From CAYFSS01 sp964345975 (lineage in GTDB: Bacteria > Bacillota > Clostridia > Saccharofermentanales > Fastidiosipilaceae): a stretch of DNA of 15,557 bases. Location of the stretch: NCBI GenBank assembly GCA_964345975.1, contig CAYFSS010000033.1, positions 1-15,557 of the forward strand. Reading direction: 5' to 3'. Numbering within the stretch: position 1 is the first letter of the stretch; each line of letters starts with the position of its first letter. Below are positions 1 to 6,416 of this stretch, piece by piece. Below the pieces are notes generated by a model, which saw only the letters and a list, made by a program, of their open reading frames with translations, was not told the origin of the DNA and made no database searches. The position numbers were made by a program, and so were the translations under genes.

Positions 1-72
1 TGCGGAGGGAGGATTCGAACCTCCGACCTCCGGGTTATGAGCCCGACAAGCTACCAACTGCTCTACTCCGCG
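1..72 (-). tRNA. Initiator tRNA-fMet (CAT), 3' end cut by window edge
   Basis: Read on the minus strand from 72 to 1, the sequence folds as a full cloverleaf: 7-bp acceptor, D arm, anticodon loop CTCATAA (anticodon CAT) and T loop TTCGAAT. Two features mark it as the initiator rather than elongator Met. The first acceptor pair is a C1-A72 mismatch, and the anticodon stem has three consecutive G-C pairs next to the loop (GGG/CCC). The discriminator base and any encoded CCA lie beyond the window edge. It sits 8 nt downstream of tRNA-Leu and is probably co-transcribed with it. Confidence 0.95.
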
Positions 73-80
73 ATATATAA

Positions 81-165
81 TGGTGCTCATGGCCGGACTC
101 GAACCGGCACGGATTTCTCCGGCGGATTTTAAATCCGCTGCGTCTGCCAGTTCCGCCACACGAGC
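81..165 (-). tRNA. tRNA-Leu (TAA), CCA encoded
   Basis: The minus-strand cloverleaf has acceptor GCTCGTG paired with CATGAGC (one G-T wobble). The anticodon loop TTTAAAA gives anticodon TAA, and the long variable arm is typical of a class II Leu tRNA. The T loop is TTCGAGT. An ACCA 3' end is encoded at 81-84. It is the first gene of a tRNA pair running into tRNA-fMet, and a promoter ends about 24 nt upstream of its 5' end. Confidence 0.96.
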
Positions 166-188
166 TTATCCAAATCAAATGCTAAATA

Positions 189-217
189 AAGATACCACCG
201 GATCATCAGTTCGTCAA
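189..217 (-). promoter_or_regulatory. Promoter of the tRNA-Leu/fMet unit
   Basis: On the minus strand a -35 box TTGACG (212-217) is separated by exactly 17 nt from TATCTT (189-194), with a TGG immediately before it, which is an extended -10. The predicted start near 182 would leave a 5' leader of about 17 nt before tRNA-Leu. Promoter function is inferred from spacing and position. Confidence 0.65.
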
Positions 218-369
218 GCTCCAAATCGTACGTTTGTTTGCAATTCGTATCCCCTGTTTCCATGGGGCTTTTACGCTCAATGATTACTAAGCTTATATAG
301 ACTTCAGCAGAATCCACAAAGATATATGATTATCCTGGACAACGAAAATGTCAAGCCTTCAGAAGTAAC

Positions 370-396
370 GCTCGAGGCGTTCTAAGCACCTCGAGC
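370..396 (-). terminator. Hairpin downstream of the dsbA-like gene, possible weak terminator
   Basis: A perfect 8-bp inverted repeat GCTCGAGG/CCTCGAGC flanks an 11-nt loop, about 47 nt past the stop codon of the dsbA-like gene. No T tract follows it on the minus strand. It could be a factor-assisted stop or an mRNA 3'-end stabiliser rather than a classical intrinsic terminator. Confidence 0.35.
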
Positions 397-442
397 AGTG
401 AAACAGATTTATTATAGCTGAATTTACTTCGAGCACTCTCAA

Positions 443-1096
443 TTATTCCGTGGACACAGTCCCATAGTATGAGAACTCATGGTCCAGGATAGATTTAATA
501 TCGTCCTTCTTGAGTTTCCCTTCGAGGACACGACCGGTCGGAAAAACAAAATGCGGAACGTAGTTGATCGCTTTCGTCACGCCTGCTGCATGCTGATCTT
601 TTACCGTTGCGCTATATCGATCGGATTCTAGAACTTCGTTAACTCTATCAGTATCAAGTCCTACTTCCTTCGCAAGAGTCTTTAAGACTTCATGGTCCGA
701 AATATCTTGGTTATCGATGAAGTAAGCTCTTTGCACGTGTAAATAGAACCCATGACTCTTATCTTCGAGCCTCGCATACTCCTTCAAACGATGAGCATCA
801 TGGGTATTGCAAACCGGTAGTTTGTCGTAATTAATTTCAACACCGACAGATGCTGCAAAGTCTTTGGACTCCCCGATAGACTTCTCCACCTCTTCATCCG
901 ACAAATCATATGCCTGCTTAAGATACTCGGCATACGTCATATCCTTGTCCGTCTCAAGATCGGGATTTAGCTCATAGCTATAGATCTCTAGCGGTACTTC
1001 GATCTTCAGCTCATCGCTTGCTACTTTATATTCATGGTCTGCCACATAGCAGAAGGGACAAACAAAATCCGTCCATAAAAGAACTTTTGGTTCCAT
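443..1096 (-). CDS. DsbA-family (FrnE-like) thioredoxin-fold oxidoreductase
   Basis: The product is a thioredoxin-fold protein of the DSBA-like family. The N-terminal strand is followed by a C-P-F-C redox motif at about residues 13-16, and a V-P-H-F-V segment near residue 180 supplies the cis-proline expected opposite the active site. The all-helical insert between them fits the FrnE/2-hydroxychromene isomerase-like branch. There is no signal peptide or membrane anchor, so it should act in the cytosol on thiols rather than as an exported disulfide-forming enzyme. An open frame extends to a GTG at 1102, but that codon overlaps the ribosome binding site. The ATG at 1096 lies 5 nt after AGGAGG and is chosen, giving 217 residues. 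The upstream co-directional neighbour is rubrerythrin, and a strong terminator lies between the two. The physiological substrate is unknown. Confidence 0.85.
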   Translation of the reverse strand: MEPKVLLWTDFVCPFCYVADHEYKVASDELKIEVPLEIYSYELNPDLETDKDMTYAEYLKQAYDLSDEEVEKSIGESKDFAASVGVEINYDKLPVCNTHDAHRLKEYARLEDKSHGFYLHVQRAYFIDNQDISDHEVLKTLAKEVGLDTDRVNEVLESDRYSATVKDQHAAGVTKAINYVPHFVFPTGRVLEGKLKKDDIKSILDHEFSYYGTVSTE

Positions 1097-1130
1097 GAGC
1101 ACCTCCTAATGATGTAGAACCATCTTAATG

Positions 1131-1164
1131 AAAAAAGATCCCACTTGTAAGGACAAGTGAGACC
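1131..1164 (-). terminator. Intrinsic terminator of rubrerythrin, immediately upstream of the dsbA-like gene
   Basis: On the minus strand a 12-bp stem (arms 1153-1164 and 1137-1148, with T-G wobbles) closes a 4-nt loop and is followed directly by six T (1131-1136). This is a textbook rho-independent terminator. Its T tract ends about 24 nt before the AGGAGG of the downstream gene, so that gene must be read through or have a promoter overlapping the terminator. Confidence 0.88.
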
Positions 1165-1226
1165 TCTAAATAACAACTCAATTGAGATTAATTAAAGAAG
1201 CTAAAGACCAATGCCAACCGGACGAT

Positions 1227-1817
1227 TTAGTACCAATTTGCCAAGCGTTGGAAGTGTGATTGAGGATGTTGGCATGCCGGGCAAAGCTTAGGTGCAACTT
1301 TACCTTCGGCAATATAACCGCAGTTCATGCAGTACCAAGTGATCGATTCGTCTTCTTCGAAGTATTTCTCTTCACGAACCTTCTCGAGGAGTGCCAAGAA
1401 ACGCTCTTCATGATATCTCTCAGAAACAACAATCGCATTGTAGGAACGAGCGACAGCATCATAGCCTTCTTCTTTGGCTTCTTGAGCAGCTTTAGGATAA
1501 AGGTCGGTCCACTCGTCATTCTCGCCTTGAGCGGCAGCAACAAGGTTGTCAGCCGTTGAGCGGAATTCGACAGGGTAAGTGCTGACAACGGAAAGTTCAG
1601 CTGGCAGATCGCCGAGTAGTTCAACAATATGCTTGTAGAAAATTTTAGCGTGTTGCTGCTCTTGGTCTGCTGTTACTTCAAAGACTTCTTGAACCTCACG
1701 ATAGCCTTCTTCTTTGGCTTGTTTTGCCCAGAAGCTATAACGATTACGAGCCTGTGACTCACCTGCAAATGCATTCGAAAGGTTGCGATACGTCTTAGAA
1801 TTAATAAAATCGGTCAT
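1227..1817 (-). CDS. rbr: Rubrerythrin
   Basis: Rubrerythrin is a cytosolic non-haem di-iron peroxidase that reduces hydrogen peroxide in anaerobes, taking electrons from rubredoxin or related carriers. The N-terminal four-helix domain carries the iron ligands: E20 in the G-E-S-Q-A-R-N-R-Y helix, E53 and H56 in E-Q-Q-H, an E-N-D-E-W segment near 99-103, and E133/H136 in S-E-R-Y-H-E-E. The C-terminal rubredoxin-like domain has two Cys pairs, C163-x-x-C166 and C179-x-x-C182, for a mononuclear iron. The length of 196 residues is normal for the classical two-domain form. The start ATG lies 8 nt after GGAGGG. A near-consensus promoter precedes it and a strong terminator follows, so it looks monocistronic. 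Confidence 0.97.
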   Translation of the reverse strand: MTDFINSKTYRNLSNAFAGESQARNRYSFWAKQAKEEGYREVQEVFEVTADQEQQHAKIFYKHIVELLGDLPAELSVVSTYPVEFRSTADNLVAAAQGENDEWTDLYPKAAQEAKEEGYDAVARSYNAIVVSERYHEERFLALLEKVREEKYFEEDESITWYCMNCGYIAEGKVAPKLCPACQHPQSHFQRLANWY

Positions 1818-1853
1818 TGGTAAATCCCTCCATACAGATTAATTACAGAGTCC

Positions 1854-1883
1854 ATTATAGGTTGCCTCACGTTCTGTATTCAA
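1854..1883 (-). promoter_or_regulatory. Rubrerythrin promoter
   Basis: On the minus strand, TTGAAT (1878-1883) and a perfect TATAAT (1854-1859) are separated by 18 nt. The predicted start near 1847 gives a leader of about 30 nt to the ATG at 1817. I saw no convincing PerR-type palindrome over it. Confidence 0.7.
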
Positions 1884-1956
1884 GAGACAAAAGTCAAAGA
1901 TCCGAAAGATTAGCCGAGAGTAACCTTATAAAGAGCAATTGTAATGACATAATCGA

Positions 1957-2763
1957 CTAATTCGTACGATAAAAACTTAAGATATACTCCAGTCCTTTGA
2001 CAGATTCAAATGAGCGTCCTTCACGATGAAGTTCCAAACCGATTTGCCTCAATTCAGCCATGGTCATGATATTAGCAAGCAAGCATCCTAAGGACACATA
2101 GCTCATGTTTTGATGACGTTCGGAGCGAAAAAAGAAACTACTTTTTCGGAAGAGATGAACTCCTTCATTAGCCACCCAGAAGCGCCAAGGTTGACCGTTA
2201 TACTCCGAAGGTGCTTGACGACCGGCTTCGAGGAGCATTCTCCACTCTGAATCCGGATCCGGGGATCCCGGCACCATTAGATTATGAAGAGCCTTTTTTC
2301 GTGCAGGTTTGCCCGGGCCTTGTCTTCTATCTTCGATGCCAAAGGTGAGGGCAATGGGCAATGGTTCTCCGGCAAACGAATCTTCCTCTTTACGCGAGAT
2401 CTCCGGCTTATCATTCGTTTGCCTTAGCTGTTCAACCGCTTGCCAACAAGATGAATAACCGTTCACCGTGAGCCATAAGATAGCAAGCTGGCCGAGATAT
2501 CCGACGTTCTGATAGACATCAGGACGGCTTTCTCCATAAAAAATCAAGTAGTACGGAGCATAAATCATGTTGGGAGAATCATCGGGAAAATACTCATTCA
2601 TCTCACCGAAACTAAGAAAACGAATCGTAAATTCACCGTTCTTGTACAGGAGCGGAATTTGCTTAAGACCATTGAGGAAAGCTTCAAGGGCAACTTCTTC
2701 CATCGCCGCTTCACGAAAATTTCGATTAGAATAACGCTTGAAAATGGCTTCACGAACATCCAT
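1957..2763 (-). CDS. Nitroreductase-fold protein, TM_nitroreductase-like
   Basis: The 268-residue protein begins with the nitroreductase-type opening helix ending in R-Y-S-N-R-N-F (residues 10-16), where the arginines normally bind FMN phosphate. It has a G-Y-S-S-C-W-Q motif near residue 103 and a second-half R-Q-A-P-S-E-Y-N-G-Q-P-W-R-F segment that repeats the family's usual substrate/FMN contact sequence. This arrangement matches the putative 'TM nitroreductase' family of flavoproteins common in anaerobic Firmicutes, whose substrate is not established. Despite the family name no membrane segment is evident. The site upstream of ATG 2763 is weak (AAGGGTGG, about 12 nt away). An extended -10 promoter lies upstream, and no terminator separates it from rubrerythrin, so some read-through is possible. 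The enzyme class is likely; the reaction is unknown. Confidence 0.8.
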   Translation of the reverse strand: MDVREAIFKRYSNRNFREAAMEEVALEAFLNGLKQIPLLYKNGEFTIRFLSFGEMNEYFPDDSPNMIYAPYYLIFYGESRPDVYQNVGYLGQLAILWLTVNGYSSCWQAVEQLRQTNDKPEISRKEEDSFAGEPLPIALTFGIEDRRQGPGKPARKKALHNLMVPGSPDPDSEWRMLLEAGRQAPSEYNGQPWRFWVANEGVHLFRKSSFFFRSERHQNMSYVSLGCLLANIMTMAELRQIGLELHREGRSFESVKGLEYILSFYRTN

Positions 2764-2829
2764 TGACCGGTTCCCACCCTTCTATAGGCACTATCCCGAC
2801 TTGGAGCTAGGATAGGAAAAATTTATCTC

Positions 2830-2838
2830 ATTATAGCA
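2830..2838 (-). promoter_or_regulatory. Extended -10 promoter of the nitroreductase-like gene
   Basis: The minus strand reads TGC directly followed by TATAAT (2830-2835), an extended -10 element that can work with a poor -35; no good -35 is seen. The predicted start near 2823 leaves a 5' UTR of about 60 nt. Confidence 0.6.
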
Positions 2839-2940
2839 AGTCGATGCTCTGAATTTTGAACGCACTAGGCGTTGTTAGAAGGTCGTAACATAGAAGCGAT
2901 TCCTTAAGTTCGTAACCGGGTCTTAAGCTTAGATTGAAGT

Positions 2941-2946
2941 TATACT
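2941..2946 (+). promoter_or_regulatory. Possible -10 element of the dipeptidase gene
   Basis: TATACT lies about 35 nt before the ATG at 2981, the right distance for a -10 box with a short leader, but no recognisable -35 is found at 16-18 nt. The ribosome binding site is GAAGG, 5 nt before the start. Confidence 0.35.
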
Positions 2947-2980
2947 TGTTTAGTTAGTCATCGAAAGAAAGAAGGCTTAT

Positions 2981-4285
2981 ATGAATAAGAAAACGATCGA
3001 ACTGAGAAAGATCATTCAGGGGTTACAACCTCGGATGATCCAAGATTTGATGAAGATCCTTGCAATTCCAAGTATTAAGGCACCACCGCAAGATGATTTC
3101 CCTTTTGGCGAAGCATGTGAGGTAGCACTGCAAGAATTTCTCCGGACCGCGGAGTCTTTGGGCTTTAGGACGAAGAACGTCGACCACTATGCGGGCTATG
3201 CTGAATTTGGTCCTGAGGATGCCCCAACGATGGTTGCCGGTATCTGCCACCTCGATGTTGTCCCGGCTCAGGGATGGGCAGACGCATTCGATGCACGAGT
3301 GGAAGATGGTGTCCTGATTGGACGTGGTTCTATCGATGACAAAGGTCCTGCATACGCTGTACTTTATGCGATGAAGGCACTGATGGATTTCGGCTATGAA
3401 CCGGCTTCAAGAATTCGACTCATCGTGGGACTCGATGAAGAGTCCGGTTCTTCTTGTATGGATTACTATGTCGCTAACGAGGAGATTCCAGTCGCTTCTT
3501 TCACGGCCGATGCCGATTTCCCGGTCATCCATGCCGAGAAAGGCATATTTACCTTCAAGCTTCATTGGCAAGCCACTGACGACGTTCCGGTCATCCGAGG
3601 TCATGTTGGAACCGTTGCAAACGTTATCCCGGGTGTCGCTGAACTCGAAGTCGATGAGGATACTTATCACGCAGATGGCATCATGGGCCATGCTGCTATG
3701 CCTGAAGTTGCAGATAATGCACTTTCTCGTTTAATGGCGGACATAGGCGCGCAGATTAACCATCCCTTTGTCAAAGCCTACAATGACCTGATCGGTAAGG
3801 ATTACAACGGCCAGCGGATTGGCTTAGATTTTGAAGATGAAGTTTCCGGCAAACTTACACTCAACGCGGGGATCCTCGATGCAAATAAAGAAGGCATTAC
3901 ACTAACCTGCAACGTGCGGTACCCGGTCACTTCAAACTATGAAGACTTGTGCGCTTCCCTATCCAAAGCCCTCACCCCCTATCCTTTAGAGCTGGAACTC
4001 TTCCCTCCATCCGTGCCGCTTTACTTCGAGCTGGACCATCCTTTGGTCAAGAGCTTGTCGGACGTGTATTTGGAATTGACCGGCGATACCACTGCGCCCA
4101 TTGCAATCGGTGGCGGCACATACGCCAGATCTGTACCTAATACCGTTGCTTTTGGTCCGTCATTCCCTGGTGAACAAGGCAATGCGCATCAAAAGAATGA
4201 GAATGTTTCACTCCAAACGCTGGAAAGAGCCTGTGAGATCTATGCCCATTCATTAATGCGTTTAGCGGAGGAGGCAAAACAGTAG
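2981..4285 (+). CDS. PepV-like M20 family dipeptidase
   Basis: This is a cytosolic di-zinc dipeptidase of the PepV/Sapep group in peptidase family M20, which hydrolyses dipeptides from peptide uptake. The metal and catalytic residues are all visible: H90 and D92 in C-H-L-D-V-V-P, D120 in G-R-G-S-I-D-D-K-G-P, the catalytic/metal pair E153-E154 in D-E-E-S-G-S-S, an aspartate in A-D-A-D-F-P (177-181), and the C-terminal histidine H403 in N-A-H-Q-K-N-E. The lid domain contains G-H-A-A-M-P-E near 236-242. At 434 residues it is shorter than the roughly 470 usual for PepV. The missing length maps to the lid, between N-V-I-P-G and G-H-A-A-M-P. The gene converges on the MATE gene with only 9 nt between their stop codons and no obvious terminator. 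Confidence 0.9.
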   Translation: MNKKTIELRKIIQGLQPRMIQDLMKILAIPSIKAPPQDDFPFGEACEVALQEFLRTAESLGFRTKNVDHYAGYAEFGPEDAPTMVAGICHLDVVPAQGWADAFDARVEDGVLIGRGSIDDKGPAYAVLYAMKALMDFGYEPASRIRLIVGLDEESGSSCMDYYVANEEIPVASFTADADFPVIHAEKGIFTFKLHWQATDDVPVIRGHVGTVANVIPGVAELEVDEDTYHADGIMGHAAMPEVADNALSRLMADIGAQINHPFVKAYNDLIGKDYNGQRIGLDFEDEVSGKLTLNAGILDANKEGITLTCNVRYPVTSNYEDLCASLSKALTPYPLELELFPPSVPLYFELDHPLVKSLSDVYLELTGDTTAPIAIGGGTYARSVPNTVAFGPSFPGEQGNAHQKNENVSLQTLERACEIYAHSLMRLAEEAKQ

Positions 4286-4294
4286 CGTCGGAGG

Positions 4295-6220
4295 TTATTT
4301 ATCAGCTTCATCCTCGTTGGAATCATGAATAGATTCCGGTGTGGGAAGCGAGTCCGCGTCGCTTTGAGATGTGAGCGCACAGCGTTTGACATCGTAGCTT
4401 TGCTTTAAGGTTTCGACCAGTTCAGGCGAGAGATAGGCTGCCTCGTCCGCATAGAGAATGGGTGTTCCTTCTTCGTTGCGAACCAGGTAGCTTGCTTTTG
4501 GGTGCATCATGCCGCTCATTTCTTGGTCGTCACTAGACTTTGTCGTTTGATCTACATGGGTAGAGTTCGCAGCAAAATCCAACGCTTCTCCATCGGCAAG
4601 ATCCCGAATATGTTCTAGTTCATCACTAAGCGCAAATTCTCTGACCAAGATAAATTCGTCAGCCTGAGTCCCTTGCTCCATAGCAGAATCTTGGTCAAAG
4701 GCAACACGATAGATTTCCAGGAGATCGGAAACTGCGATATGAACGCGGTCATTGAGGGGTAAGTCGGATGGGCTTTTGGATGTTGATAGAGCAGAATCAC
4801 CAATCTCTGCAGTTTCCAACACGGCGATCCGTGACATTCGAGCAGCAAAGGCATCTTGCGTTTTCTTGAGCCAATTGGATTTCCAAATAAGGATGATGCT
4901 TGCGATAGCTCCTACTGCCCATGATACCGGCCAAGAGAGGAAAACGATTAAGATATCGTTGTGAATCGGCAGCATGATATTGATCCATAGTAGTCTTACA
5001 GCCGTGAAACAAATTACGGTGATAAGCATGGGTTGAATTGACATCCCCGCACCACGCAAAACCCCGGAGAGAATTTCTGTGATTCCGAAGATCCAATACA
5101 AGGGAGCAAGAGTGCTTACCATGGTTTGGCCATAGGCTATGACCTCAGGATTGGAATTAAATAGATGCAGTATATTGCTTGAAAAATAAGTGAAGGTAAA
5201 ACCGAGAATAATGACGATAACGGAAGCAATCAAGAGGGTGACACGAGCGCTTCGTTTCGCACGATCAAACTTCCCTGCGCCGACATTTTGACCGACAAAT
5301 GTCATCGCCGACAATCCAAATGCATTGGCAAACATAAAGAGGAACCCGTCGATTCGACCCGCCGCTGCAACGCCGCCAACCGCAGAAGAACCAAAGGCAT
5401 TGATATTGCTTTGAATGATTACGTTAGAGAAGTTGATCGCTGCAGACTGTAAACCTGCCGGTAATCCGATGACAAGAATACTCTTCAAAGATTTCGGATG
5501 AATACGGAGTTCCCGTAAGCTGAGATGATATCCGCCATCGAGCTTACGCAACATCAGAAGGACGATCAGACCAACGACAATTTGAGCGATGACGGTCGCC
5601 CATGCAGCGCCGGCGACTCCCAGACCAAAGGGCACAATAAAAATCAAGTCCAGGACAATGTTGATGAGACTGGACAAGATCAAAAGATACAGAGGACGTC
5701 GGGAATCTCCCATGGCCCGGAGGATGCCTCCGCCCATGTTGTAGACCAAGAGCGGCAACATACCTAGAAAGATGATCTGCATATAGATCACTGCCTCATC
5801 CAGGATGTCCGCTGGAGTCCCCATGAACTGAAGGAGCGGACGGGATAAGAAATAGCCCAAGATGCTTAGGATCAAACCTCCCGTCAAACTGATGAGGACG
5901 CCCGATTGGATGGAATCACGCAAGTCCTTCGTGTCGCCTGAACCATAGAGTTGAGAGATAACGACGCTTGCACCTGTAGATAAACCTATGAAGAATCCAA
6001 CCAGCAAGTTTGTTAAAGAACCCGTTGCACCGACCGCTGCCAAGGCCGATGCACCGGCATATCTACCGACAATAAGAAGGTCGGCTGTATTATAGAGTTG
6101 CTGGAGAAAGTTGCTGATGAGGAGTGGAAAGGCAAATCGCAGGAGTTGCTTCCAGATGACACCTTCGGTTAGAAGAACACCTCTACTCTTCGTCGATTTG
6201 ACCTGTGTTAACTTTCCCAT
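4295..6220 (-). CDS. MATE-family efflux transporter with long acidic C-terminal extension
   Basis: Residues 20-450 form a standard MATE exporter of about 12 membrane helices in two homologous halves. Visible signatures include the N-terminal A-F-P-L-L-I-S-N-F-L-Q-Q-L-Y-N-T-A-D segment, G-A-x-G-S-L-T near 65-70, and the repeated N-V-G-A-G-K motif at about 312-317. Such proteins export organic cations, drugs or metabolites in exchange for Na+ or H+; the substrate here cannot be deduced. Residues 450-641 are extra. This hydrophilic, strongly acidic and Ser-rich tail should lie in the cytoplasm and contains one more ordered-looking stretch (about 575-613: A-S-Y-L-V-R-N-E-E-G, then P-I-L-Y-A-D-E-A-A-Y-L). 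A run of G (AAGGGGGG) 4 nt before the ATG serves as the ribosome binding site. Confidence 0.9.
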   Translation of the reverse strand: MGKLTQVKSTKSRGVLLTEGVIWKQLLRFAFPLLISNFLQQLYNTADLLIVGRYAGASALAAVGATGSLTNLLVGFFIGLSTGASVVISQLYGSGDTKDLRDSIQSGVLISLTGGLILSILGYFLSRPLLQFMGTPADILDEAVIYMQIIFLGMLPLLVYNMGGGILRAMGDSRRPLYLLILSSLINIVLDLIFIVPFGLGVAGAAWATVIAQIVVGLIVLLMLRKLDGGYHLSLRELRIHPKSLKSILVIGLPAGLQSAAINFSNVIIQSNINAFGSSAVGGVAAAGRIDGFLFMFANAFGLSAMTFVGQNVGAGKFDRAKRSARVTLLIASVIVIILGFTFTYFSSNILHLFNSNPEVIAYGQTMVSTLAPLYWIFGITEILSGVLRGAGMSIQPMLITVICFTAVRLLWINIMLPIHNDILIVFLSWPVSWAVGAIASIILIWKSNWLKKTQDAFAARMSRIAVLETAEIGDSALSTSKSPSDLPLNDRVHIAVSDLLEIYRVAFDQDSAMEQGTQADEFILVREFALSDELEHIRDLADGEALDFAANSTHVDQTTKSSDDQEMSGMMHPKASYLVRNEEGTPILYADEAAYLSPELVETLKQSYDVKRCALTSQSDADSLPTPESIHDSNEDEADK

Positions 6221-6238
6221 CCTGCCCCCCTTATGAAT

Positions 6239-6267
6239 ATGAGCCGGAGATCAACACCCCGGCTCAT
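6239..6267 (-). promoter_or_regulatory. Hairpin in the MATE gene leader
   Basis: A perfect 9-bp inverted repeat ATGAGCCGG/CCGGCTCAT has an 11-nt loop and ends only about 6 nt upstream of the G-rich ribosome binding site of the MATE gene. There is no T tract, so it is not an ordinary terminator. It may affect translation or be a barrier to reading from gpmI. I do not recognise a known riboswitch in the leader. Confidence 0.4.
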
Positions 6268-6288
6268 CCATAATACCTATTATTAACT

Positions 6289-6315
6289 AAAAATGAGAAG
6301 CTTCATCTCATTTTA
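6289..6315 (-). terminator. Intrinsic terminator downstream of gpmI
   Basis: On the minus strand the arms AAAATGAGA and TCTCATTTT flank a 7-nt loop and the transcript continues TTTTTAG. The 9-bp A/T-flanked stem with a U run lies about 100 nt after the gpmI stop. The symmetric A and T tracts would let it work in either direction. Confidence 0.6.
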
Positions 6316-6416
6316 TGGCTACAGACAAATTAAGCTTAAATTCCGTACATTAATTTGACTTACCGGACCTGTGAACCAATCTGAACGAAAGCGCCCGGAC
6401 GGACTTGCCATCGAAG

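Noticed and set aside
129..317. A 62-residue minus-strand open frame
   Set aside because: It runs across tRNA-Leu and its promoter and has no ribosome binding site or recognisable protein character.
349..354. A perfect minus-strand TTGACA upstream of the tRNA-Leu gene
   Set aside because: The nearest good -10 (GATAAT) is only 14 nt away, which is too close; the pair at 189-217 fits spacing and location much better.
6221..6416. A guanidine-type or other known riboswitch before the MATE gene
   Set aside because: Some efflux genes have such leaders, but I could not find the conserved ACGR loops or other consensus cores in this sequence.
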